Assembly (NCBI GenBank): GCA_019828545.1
Contig: JACVRA010000073.1
Coordinates: 186,001 to 250,000 of the forward strand
Direction of reading: 5' to 3'
Source of the DNA: Paracamarosporium sp. OC-R06-R3
Lineage: Eukaryota; Ascomycota; Dothideomycetes; Pleosporales; Didymosphaeriaceae
DNA: 64,000 bases
The position numbers and the translations under genes are program-made. Positions 33,067 to 42,662 of this stretch are shown here, piece after piece (positions within the stretch are counted from its first letter, which is position 1; the number at the start of each line of letters is the position of its first letter). The notes beneath the pieces are model-generated. The model saw nothing but the letters and a program-made list of their open reading frames with translations. It did not search any database and was not told the origin of the DNA.

Positions 33067-34142
33067 TTTCAATCAGCCCTTGTATGAAGACGATTTCTTT
33101 GATTTGGACGAATTGTTAAGCTCTTGATTTCTCTGCGTGGAAAGAATGTTTGCGGTAATGTTGAGTAGGTGCAAGTGGAAAGACCCAATGCATCCAGAAG
33201 ACAATTTTGCAGCGGAAGTAGAACAAAGATAGGAACCCACCACATCCGATATCCAAATATTTCTTTTACTGCAGCTGGTTAGATTAATTCTTTCATCATA
33301 TTGCCAGCACAAGGAAGCGTCAAGGTTAGTCCTCGGTACCCCATAGCCGAAGCAGGCATTTGGTTGAAGAAAGATTCTCATGTGTTCATATGGTTGCTTG
33401 TCGCACTGACATCCGAATGGAAGAAAGATTACCGGGTTCCAGTGAAACGGTTATCACATGCATTACCTACACAATCCTAGGAAACAACTACGACGTCACT
33501 ACCGGCTCCGCAGTACTGTTCCGTCTGCTTTCTCCACGACCACGCCTTACTTTGCCTGCGTCAGCTGGTTTTGGTGTTGAGTTTCGATCGGATCAAGTAT
33601 AGTTCTATAGAGCGAACAAAATCAAGGCTACGGCAGCACTCGCGCTTTCTGCACGCGTCTGTATGCGCCGTTTCCTAAAACCATATAGTTCCTAGATGTC
33701 ATGGTTGGCCATGTTATGTCGAATTAGGTACGTAATAACTCATTCTTGGGAGGACTATACTGCTTATAAGGCAAGGTCTTTATAGAAACAGCCCAAATTC
33801 CGACCTGACATGACCATCTTGTACAGTGTAGAGATGAGATAATAGTACTGTAGGGCACATGCACACATGAAATGTTTGTTTGGTGAATGATAAACAACTT
33901 GCTTGTATAAGAATCAGACTTCCTCGCAAGTCTTAGGACACAGTGCTCTAAGACCGCTTAACAGAAGCCGGGTATCAAACGTACAAAAACATAGCTACAA
34001 CCGAAAGTAAAATTCGTACGGGCCAGCCTCCATCCAAACTTAAACGACGAGCCGCACTCAGCTTCGGCCGGCTTGCATCTTCATCCACACTTCCCCCTAC
34101 AACTCCGCCACTGCCTCCGCTTCCAGCAGCTCGTCCGCACCC
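33067..34142. other. Intergenic, no gene seen
   Basis: About 1.1 kb between two minus-strand genes, AT-rich. It holds the dynamin promoter and the 3' end of the secreted-protein gene. No supported frame. Confidence 0.5.
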
Positions 34143-34814
34143 CTATGCACCCAGCGCCTGCTTCGCCGCCGTCCAACTCGCATCCCTCTCAGCCGCATGT
34201 GTCGTCCCCACGCACTGCGTAAGATACGCATCCCAGCCGGCAGACGACCCATCCGCCAACCCGTCCTTGATCCCCGCCTCACACTGACTCGTAAGGAACC
34301 ACGCCGCACTCCCAAAGCTCTCCTCATCGCCCTGCACAAGCGCCAGCACCGCATCCGCAGGATCCTGCCCGCTAGTTGGGCTCGCCTTCGCAGTCGCAAC
34401 CTTGTCCGCACCGAACACCGCCGTCGCATACTTCTCGTTGAATGGCGCCATTTGCATGTTGCGCGTTCCTTGGCCGGGGCGGCCGGGTGCAGGGAAGTGG
34501 TTATGGTTGTATTGAAAGGAGCCGGATTCGAAGAGCATGAGGGCGATGAGGGCGGCTTGCGCGCCGCGCGTGGAGATATCGTATTTCTCAAAGGCTGCAG
34601 TTATAGCGGGCGCGGCACGAGTGGCATCGGCGCATTCGGACGCGAAGTCGCCTGTGGTGTTGCATGATGCAGTCTTGGGGTCGATGGCGACTAGTTGGTC
34701 GGATGTGATCTCGTAAGAGCAACCGTCACCAACTTCGTGGGGAGTTGGCAGGGCGAGGACGGTGGCGGAGAGGGTCAAGGAGGCGCTCAGAATGAGAGAG
34801 CGTGTTGAAACCAT
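34143..34814 (-). CDS. Small secreted protein, unknown function (possibly lysozyme-like)
   Basis: Single exon, 223 residues. A clear signal peptide (MVSTRSLILSASLTLSATVLA) is followed by a mature protein with five cysteines (in DGCSY, TASCN, ASECAD, TSQCEAG and LTQCVG). The central region ALIALMLFESGSFQYNHNHF, then PGRPGQGTRNMQ and FNEKYATAVFG, is a pattern I associate with conserved ascomycete secreted proteins of unassigned function. A Glu-Ser pair in a helix followed by a Tyr/Asn-rich strand and GQGTRNMQ recalls lysozyme-fold glycosidases, but this is only a suggestion. Codon usage is GC-rich like the housekeeping genes, unlike its AT-rich surroundings. Confidence 0.8.
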   Translation of the reverse strand: MVSTRSLILSASLTLSATVLALPTPHEVGDGCSYEITSDQLVAIDPKTASCNTTGDFASECADATRAAPAITAAFEKYDISTRGAQAALIALMLFESGSFQYNHNHFPAPGRPGQGTRNMQMAPFNEKYATAVFGADKVATAKASPTSGQDPADAVLALVQGDEESFGSAAWFLTSQCEAGIKDGLADGSSAGWDAYLTQCVGTTHAAERDASWTAAKQALGA

Positions 34815-35820
34815 ATTGTTGATAATGATAGTAATTGTTTATCTTGGTGGTAAACCTTCAAGGTTGATCTGGTTAGGGAGCGTTTTTGAAAACGAAAATG
34901 AGTGTAAGTCGAATGTATAAATGGAAGCTTATAAGAAATGCAAAAGGATAAAGAAACGTCCGCGCAATAAGTCCCTCGCGTTCACAATGCTGAACGAGAA
35001 GACGCGTTGTGAAGACGCCCTTCGCTCCTGATATATCCACACCAACAAACGGCGACATTCCAACCCCACATCCCGCATCCTTTGACTTGTTGTTCTCTAC
35101 CCCTTAAAGCGTCAAGAAGAACTATTATGTGAGGACTAGGAATGGAAGAGGCAATGACAGCCAACCCTTCGTTGAAGCCACCACGTGATGGGATCGTCGG
35201 GAGGCTTTCATTGGCTGTGGGGTAGCGCTTAGTTGGAGATCGGCGCCTCGAACGTGTTTCAAAACATTTACCCCTTTATTCAAGCTTTCTTGTCCCTGTT
35301 GTCAGTACCAATCGAGCGGTTAGTATTGCTTATGTGTAGGTCATTGCTGCGTGTGGAATGGTGCACAAAATATCTGGTGGTATGGCAGGAGATTGGTCGA
35401 GTTTATGCATTTGTTTTAAAGTTGATCCAGGATCCACCACTCGCGATAGGGCGAAAACCAACCAAGCTGCCAAGCTAGCCCCCACCTGGATGCGAAACGT
35501 TTCGCTGACCTCGACATTCTGTTTTTTAGGATTTTAGGCAAGTGTAGGTACTATTCCTCCCTGTTTCCGGAAAAAGTCGGTGTGCCGGGAAAATTTCGCC
35601 ATCTAGGTCTTCTATCCTATACCCTTACAGTGTGCTCATTATGAACATTTTGTCTTTTGATGTCTTCTTCAGACTTATTAACTAAGAAAAAATATGCCTA
35701 TTTCGTGTTATCGAATATTTCTTATAGAACACTTTAAAATCCCGATCGCTTTGCATCCCTATCGAAATATGACTACGTCTAGGCTGTTGCAATCTAGAGG
35801 CAGCGAAGCTAACAAGCTAT
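34815..35820. other. Intergenic, AT-rich, no gene seen
   Basis: Spacer upstream of the secreted-protein gene and before the transposase relic. From about 35500 it is clearly AT-rich and may contain further degraded transposon sequence that I cannot identify. Confidence 0.4.
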
Positions 35821-36011
35821 AAGGACTCTAACAATGCCTACGCTGCACGCGCAGCTAAGGAAAAGGCTGCCGCAAATAAAGGCAAGGAAAAGAGTGGTCG
35901 TAAGTGCAAGGTATCTACACAAGAACCAGAGGGCAATATCAAGGGTGACGCCGATCCAGAACTAACACTATTATAAGGAGTAACGCCTGTTAGACGAGAG
36001 TTAAAATGAGG
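35821..36011 (+). mobile_element. Relic of pogo/Fot1-like DDE transposase (C-terminal end)
   Basis: The plus frame from 35821 reads KDSNNAYAARAAKEKAAANK then GKEKSGRKCK, a stop, and GVTPVRREL. This resembles the charged C-terminal tail of fungal pogo/Fot1-type transposases, usually a YAARAA.EKAANKGKRGRKRK-like stretch ending in a W/G-x-PVxRM motif. Only this end is recognisable; no catalytic domain, start codon or terminal repeat was found. Stop codons and the AT-rich surroundings indicate decay. Identification is from remembered family pattern. Confidence 0.5.
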
Positions 36012-36283
36012 ATAGAGAGCATCCTGTGTGTTCTAACTCATCTATGGTTTCTTCACATTAACAGAAGGCGGAAAATTGATGACGAAATAGTTGCTATTCC
36101 CTTACAAATAACGTGTAATGTAAGGATTTCATATTGGTTTGAAGAAGATTCTTGCCGTCTGACGAGAAGGTCAAGGCGGTGAGTGAAACCTCCATCTGAC
36201 TTAATCTCACCGCATTCGTCACTCCTGCCCACCATAGCATTCCTATCTTTGGGAGTTACCATTTCGACACGCGTCCCAGCTAC

Positions 36284-36988
36284 TTATGATCTTGAAAGTC
36301 TGCGCTTCAGCCTTTCCCACCGTGACGCGGGGGCGAGATGATCAGGGCTGGTCGAATCAGGTGATTCGCAAGGATACATCACATCATAACTTGAGACCAT
36401 CTTGGAAGAACGTTGTTTCAAAAGGTCGATCAAGTCTTGAAGTGACTTCGTATTCTGAAGTGATTGCTCCAGAACGTGCTCAGCAGAGGCTTTGCGGAAC
36501 ATGTCACTGATAACTTTGTGAAGCTTCTCAAGCTCGGAAGCTATGGAGGTCGTAATTCTTAGCTTCAATTCCATCTTCTCCCTCATTTCGTCGATACTAC
36601 TTGGGGGAGTCGCATCTTACTTACAACATTCCAGGTCCATTTTCATAACCATACTGATAGCGGGTGATTCCCGGAAGCGCCGTCTCACAGCGCCGGAATA
36701 TGCATCTGAGATAGAGTTGGCTTTGTCAACGACAAAGTCCACGATTGCAGGAAGGTTTGGAGCCTGAGATGTGACGCTTCGTAGTCCAGTAATCTGTTCC
36801 CATTTGATATAAGAGTAATCTCGGCGTTGTGCGCCTTCGATAGCATCAATGAGGTCGCCCAGATAGTTTAGAATTCCTTCGACGAGTGGTTGAGTATGAA
36901 GTTCGTAATCAGCTGAAGAATATACCCAATTGCTAGGAAACCCCTCCCCACCAGGATACCTGATGCGATCTCGTGCTGCTTTAGGCAT
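36284..36988 (-). CDS. Unknown two-exon gene, divergent from DUF6594 gene
   Basis: Family not recognised. The frame from ATG 36988 runs to a TAA at 36619-36617, and an open stretch continues in the same frame to 36284. A canonical donor (gtaagt at 36624) with a gctaag branch-like site and an atag acceptor (36541) would remove an 84-nt intron including the stop. The spliced protein is 206 residues: exons 36988-36625 and 36540-36284, joining MKMDLEC to SSELEKLHK. It is helical throughout, with no signal peptide or membrane helix, and ends in a basic RWERLKRRLSRS tail. If the intron is not real this is a gene broken by one nonsense codon. A further 5' exon is possible (an actacag precedes the ATG). 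Confidence 0.55.
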
Positions 36989-37189
36989 AACCGTCCTGTA
37001 GTCCGAGTGCTGTTGCTTGAGAGAAACGTGTATTCGCCCGTCGAGATAAATGGAGTAGCGAGAAGGAGGATCGAAGAGGTTTTGTGATCAGGCCGAGTAC
37101 CCTTGCAAGGGCCAAGTCGGTTATTTTTAAGTGGCAGCTCGCTCCGGCCCCCACCGAAACTTCGGTATCTCCAGACTCAGAGCACTGCC

Positions 37190-38104
37190 ATGGAGCCAGC
37201 AAAAATGGCCGCTCATACCTTTACGCAAACGGCAACTGATGGATATTGGGAAGCTCTTGTTGATTGTGCCTACGATAAGCGAGATGACCCATTCGTTGCC
37301 CGTTTTGGACGACTCTCGCGTCTTAACATAGCTTATCTCTTCAACGAGATCACTAAAATTAAGGCCGACATACGAACCAACGGGGAGACCAACCAAGAGC
37401 AAATGGACCTGCTGGGATTACGTCTGCACCAATACAGTCAGTGGAGGAAGCCCAAAATTCAACCATGCTCTGGATAACCGTTTGCTGATTACGAGTAACA
37501 TCCAGCCAATGCACTTAAAGACTATCAATACATGAGCCAATTGCCTCCCTTACCATCTACTTTTGCGGTTCGTCAGCGAACAGAACTTGAGCGCATGTTT
37601 GAGTCACTGGCACACCCTAATCGTCCACAAATGAATACTGCTACTGCTACTGGTGCAGACGTTGATGTCAGCCAGCGAAATGTTCCATTCGACAATGAGT
37701 ATCTCTCACTCAACCGCAAACCAACCCAAAGGTCGGATCCAGTTCGAGAATTCCTACGAGTACATTTACCAAAACAAGTTTCCTGGACCGAGGAAGAGAG
37801 GTCCACTAGACGAGCGGACTACTCACGAGGCTTACCTCCAGAAACGTACTCTCCATCCCTGGATCGCATCGCTCGCTTCTTAGTTGGACTGTTGGGGGGA
37901 GCTTGGCTGATTGTACCCTTGGTTATCATGGCAGTCCACTCGTCACTGACAAAGACCATGATCACTGTGTGCACCGCAGTTGTACTCTTTGCGCTCGCGG
38001 TGAGCCTTGTATTTGAACTGGATAATAAGGATACTGTGACGGCAACAGCGACTTATGCTGCGGTCCTCGTTGTCTTCGTCGGGGGAAGCTCAAACGGATC
38101 TTGA
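37190..38104 (+). CDS. DUF6594-type protein with C-terminal membrane helices
   Basis: Fungal family of unknown role. Exons 37190-37436 and 37506-38104 give 281 residues; the 69-nt intron uses gtcagt and tccag and rebuilds LRLHQYTNALKDYQYMSQL. The N-terminal half is a helical, soluble domain (RFGRLSRLNIAYLFNEITKI is characteristic), then a linker with FLRVHLPKQVSW. The C-terminus has three closely spaced hydrophobic helices (FLVGLLGGAWLIVPLVIMAV, MITVCTAVVLFALAVSLVF, ATYAAVLVVFVGG), the layout usual for this family. It starts 201 bp from the divergent unknown gene. The non-consensus gtcagt donor is the weakest point of the model, but frame and family fit support it. Confidence 0.78.
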
Positions 38105-39540
38105 GCGGCATATAGTCTTATTACCGTGAAGTTGTGCCCAAGCCGGCTAAGCCAAGTACCAATCGTTACGTGTCTATCGTCCCAAAGACTCGTTTTTAAG
38201 CTCTTTGCTGCTTTCTCATTAGCCCTCAGCTTCCCTTGGTCAGCTGGCTTGGGCAAAATCTACGGTATTGATATCTTCGTCTATTTCTTATGGTGAGATA
38301 TTCACGGCCACCTCGTATGGATTCTCGGCCACCTGACGGGTGGAAATACGTGAATAATACGCGAAAAATAGTATATTTTTGGTGTTTCCATCCGAAGTAG
38401 AGTGTGGCCGAGATTCCATACTATATGGCCACGAATCCTCAATGGGTGGCCGCGAATTCCCCACCTTTATTATATGTACGACCTATACCAAAAACATCTA
38501 ATCTACCCACGATTCAAACCCACAGATTATATTCTTTCCAGCACCAGCACCAGATTACGCTATCCCCACAACGCGCTAATCCACAACAGGAATTCCTATC
38601 GCAGGCGCCGTGCGCTGAGAACAGCACCTCACCATCAGCCTCAAGCAGAGCCTCGACGGATGACAAAGGTAGATTACAAAACGTGATTACGAGACTTGTG
38701 AGAAGCTGTTTTGAGCTATCCAGCACTCTGCACTAAGGGATAGACATTGAGGTACTTCTTCAAATTCATATGTCCTTGGGCGTAAAATGGTTTTCTAAGC
38801 GACTGTTTTTTAATTCGAATTCTGGTGAGGAATTCTCGCGATAGATAGAAGCTCGAAGGAATGTATTCACAGCAGTCTAACCTGCGGCGCAACACACACA
38901 CAAGTGCACTGATGACTCACCGTTGAAGACTCAGTCACAATACGCAGGTAGTCGTAAAAACGGTCTTCACTGACCACGTTGCAACAACGGTACGGACATA
39001 GGCGGCAACAGAGTAAAGCCGGTAGCTTATTCAACATATTGCGGGCATAACGAAGGGCGTGAGTGGGGCCTCGTGGTGCTCGCTTTGCCTCGGTTACGCT
39101 GCAAGGCTGCCCCAAAAGGTTGATGATAGAAGAAAAAGGCACCAGGTACGAGGTCGCGCCCTCCAACGCAGGTTGAGATTTTTTCTTGTCGCAGTTGAGT
39201 GCTTGGCCGTCAGCATTTGCACACCACCTGCCGTTGCGGCGGCATCGATGCATAGCTACCGTGTCCACTTTAGTGGAGAGCGGGGGAGGCTCCCATTTGC
39301 CCCTCATTTTCTCGCTTGTCTATCTGCGGTTTCTGAGCGTTGATTGCCGAACTATGCTGGCGTGCGCATGACGTAACGACGCTGGGGGGAGCTTTGAAAT
39401 CGCGACATCAAGCTGCACCTTCTGCAAGAGGGCGCAACCCCACCTAAAACTTTTAGCTTGGCGGTACATTAAATATCAACGGCGACCGCTTTCTCTTGCA
39501 GCATCCAAACAGCTCTATCTGAACACTCACGCTACCCACA
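38105..39540. other. Intergenic with inverted-repeat element
   Basis: About 1.4 kb. It contains the repeats at 38306-38456 and AT-rich sequence to about 38880, then the promoter of the aldo/keto reductase gene. A 110-codon frame at 38404-38736 overlaps the repeats and is not supported as a gene. Confidence 0.5.
38306..38456. repeat. Inverted repeat with 27-bp arms, possible MITE or transposon end
   Basis: The arm at 38306-38332 matches the reverse complement of 38404-38430 at 23 of 27 positions, sharing the core gtatgga.tctcggccac. A third, weaker inverted copy lies at about 38427-38456 (ggccacgaatcctcaatgggtggccgcgaat). A 71-bp centre separates the main arms. No transposase or target-site duplication was identified. 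Confidence 0.6.
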
Positions 39541-40731
39541 ATGCCTGCCGTAGAATCTAAGTTCGATCCCAAGGACATGGAGTTCCGTCGTCTGGGTCCT
39601 GCCGGTCTCAAGGTGTCGGTCTTCTCGCTTGGCGGCTGGTTAACGTACGGAGGAACACAGAAGGGAAACATTGTCAAGGAGTGCATGGAGGCGGCATGGA
39701 GCCATGGCATCAACTTTTTCGATACCGCCGAAACCTATGCGAAGGGCGAGTGCGAGGTAGAGATGGGAAATGCTTTCAAAGAGTTGGCCTGGCCGCGTGA
39801 CGAGTATGTTCTGTCGACCAAGGTAAGCTCGAGCAATGCTGCGCGAGTGGCACAATTGCTTATAACACCAGGTTTACTTCGGAACGGGTCGAAAGGAGCC
39901 GAATACTAGAGGATTGAGCAAGAAGCACATCGTTGAAGGCTTGAAGAGCTCTCTCAAGCGTCTCCAACACGACTACGTTGATGTAGTCTTCGCCCATCGT
40001 TATGATCCCGAGTAAGTACTAGTTGAGATGCCGCTCTGACCAATTCTAACGGCTGTCAGTGTGCCGATGAAGGAAATCGTCGAAGCTTTCACACAGACTA
40101 TCAGGGACCTCAACCTCGCATACTACTGGGGCACGTCAGAATGGCCCGCCGAGCGTATCCAAGAAGCCCACGACATCGCCGAGAAGTACAACCTCATTGC
40201 ACCTGTCGTCGAGCAGCCGCAATACAACGCTTTCCACCGCGAGCGATTCGAGAAGGAGTATGCACCGCTCTTCCAGAACTATCAAATGGGCACTACCATT
40301 TGGTCACCGTTGGACTCTGGCATCCTGACAGGAAAATACGACAAGGGCATTCCAGACGATTCGCGCTTCGCCACGAACCCCGAATTTTTCAAGAACACAA
40401 TTGAGAAGTTGAAGTCGGAGGAGGGCCAGGCCAAGTTGGAGAAGGTGAGGAAGCTTGGAACGATAGCGGAGAAGCTCGGTGGCAGCACGACGCAGCTCGC
40501 TTTAGCTTGGGCCGCGAAAAAGTAAGTTGTGTCCCAATTGGGTTACGCGAGGGGATGGCATGTATTGGTGCTTGTATACTAACATGAATCAGCCCCAACG
40601 TAAGCACTGTCATCCTTGGAGCCTCAAAGCCGGAACAGGTCCACGACAACTGCAAGGCGTTGCAGATTTTGTCGAAGCTCACCGACGACGTCTACCAGGA
40701 AGTGGAGGCTATTCTGCAGAACAAGCCGTAG
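39541..40731 (+). CDS. Aldo/keto reductase, Kv-beta (AKR6) type
   Basis: NADPH-dependent aldehyde/ketone reductase of the group related to voltage-gated potassium channel beta subunits. Exons 39541-39822, 39872-40011, 40060-40521 and 40593-40731 give 340 residues; introns of 49, 48 and 71 nt, the last with an actaac branch. The catalytic tetrad is complete: Asp61 and Tyr66 in [10 protein letters not shown], Lys94 in LSTK, and His136 in [49 protein letters not shown] and the C-terminal [14 protein letters not shown] (rebuilt across intron 3) are family blocks. Physiological substrate unknown; such proteins are frequent in filamentous fungi. Confidence 0.93.
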
Positions 40732-42662
40732 GCGTGATCCTACGAGATTGTTGGTGTAACCGTGAGGGCCGCGTAACAAGGATGGCTGTGTTGGACATGG
40801 CGCGACTTTCGCGGTGAGAAGCGAGTCTTATAGCGGAGTAGACTAGAACCATACAAGTCTTGTACCAATAGAGAAATGGGCAGTACGGTTGCAAGTCCAC
40901 TTTTTCTCGCAGCATGGAGCCGGAACGGTACAAGGAGGATTTAGTGACGATGGAGTTCCAAATCGACGCGGCGCGGTGTAGGCAGGGACGGTGGATGCAT
41001 CGTGTGCAGGTGACAGGCGACAGACACGGCACAAGGTAGTGATGCTACGTTGATTATGATTTCCAAGGCCGTGTAAAGGGCGTTGTAAAGGGCGTGGGAG
41101 CCAAGCGAGGAATTGCCTATATACAGAGCGGGCGTGATTGGGCGTCCCCGCATGCGAGGCCACGAGGGAGACGGAAATAGCAGACGGAGCGACCCAGCGC
41201 CGTGTCCTGGCAGATTGACGAAATGCACAGGTGAATTGAGGTCGGGGAAAGCAGATGAGATTGATGTGGGGGCGGTGGGCATTAGTCTCGATTGACTGAG
41301 GGCATTCGGAAAGCGGCCTGCGATGGCTTCCACGATGCATGATCTTCGCCAGGGCGGGCAGGCACGAGCCAATGGGCCACCCGTGGGTCCAGCCCTGAGC
41401 GACCGTGACAGCATCTCAGCCGTAGAGAGCAGCGCGACGATAAAGAGCCCGCGTACCCGCCTCGCAGCGGCCACCGACCTGCCTACCTCGCACTGCGCTG
41501 CTGCTCAACGCCGCCCGTATTCCTTATCGGCACTCTGTCGTGCCTCATCCGCCTTCCTCAGCGAGCGTCCATCCCACGCCCGCCCCGCACCGACGACGGG
41601 CCCGGCCGTTGATCCGCCAAGTGTGCATCGGCCCTATCGACCAGCTCTAGTAGTCGACCGCGTTCGCATGAGCCTCCAGCCTCTAGACGGACGCTGAGCT
41701 AGCCCTTGGATCGGCCACCTGCAGCATTCCAAATCGCTGGCGAGGGCTGTGCATACTCTTGCGATTGCACCTCCCCGGCCTTCTCCACGCCCACCCGTCC
41801 TCCTGTGGCGCTTAAAGGGCCGCTGCTGAGTGTGAGAGCCCATCCGCCAAAATCCGCTCTTCGCTACTCCTCCATCTGCGACGCGACGAGCACCACCGCG
41901 TGTCTCATTCCCGCGCCCCTCACCCCCGTCACCGCCAAGCCCCCGCGCCGTCTTCTCCACTGCCTGCTGGTTATTTTCCCGCGTCTTGCACAATCTCAGC
42001 CTCCTCCGCATGCTGTCCATCGACCCGGCACTGACGCGCATACTGCCGACACATCGCGACTCCTGCCAACTGATCGCCCTCGACGCCGCCTTCGTCGATC
42101 AATGCAACCCACTTAACATGGCCAGCCTGTCTCCAGACCCCTCAATGGGGGACGCAAAGTTTCTGAATGGCTCCCGTAAGTGCACACTTTTCTTGGTATC
42201 CTTGGCAAAGCCTGAATTGCCTTGCGTTTGAAGGCATAACTGTTTGGTCTAATTTCTGTTACACTTGTCGTCTGCCCCGTGTTTACCTCAGCCATACGCC
42301 GTCTTCTGGCATTGGCCTGCTTTGCTGCTTCTGTTTCCTCGGGTCGTCATACGTCCAAATGCACTCTGCAGAGACACGGCGAGTCTCGTGCTCGTGCTGT
42401 CGTCTGAGCAAGCACAATGCTATCTCGCGTGTGCTACGGCACCCCCTCCTACCGAGTGCTGCTGTCATCGCATTGACGAGCACAGCGTCCACCGCTGCTG
42501 CCATGATCGCGCCAGGATGCATCCTCTTCAGCCTACATATACAAGCCCGTGCAGTCCTCACACCATGCAGCTGGACTCATACACACACATATTGTAATTT
42601 CTTTTCAACCCAAACCCCTTCATCTTACATTATTTAATATCCTCTTTTCTTTTCCGGCAATC
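40732..42662. other. Intergenic, long leader of the bZIP gene, no gene seen
   Basis: About 1.9 kb. The right half (about 41900-42660) looks like a long 5' leader: a short ATG frame with a perfect splice donor at 42118-42181 and several C/T-rich stretches. Overlapping frames on both strands at 40840-42040 are GC-driven and unlike known families. Confidence 0.5.
42118..42181 (+). promoter_or_regulatory. Possible upstream ORF or leader exon of the bZIP gene
   Basis: An ATG at 42118 opens MASLSPDPSMGDAKFLNGS and meets a consensus donor (cgtaagt) at 42176. It could be a uORF in a spliced 5' leader or an alternative N-terminal exon of the bZIP gene 490 bp downstream. The acceptor cannot be chosen by eye. 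Confidence 0.4.

Noticed and set aside
36617..36619. In-frame stop read as proof of a pseudogene
   Set aside because: A canonical 84-nt, frame-keeping GT-AG intron removes it, so an intact two-exon gene is the simpler reading.
38404..38736. 110-codon plus-strand frame
   Set aside because: It begins inside the inverted repeat, has low-complexity composition and no recognisable domain.
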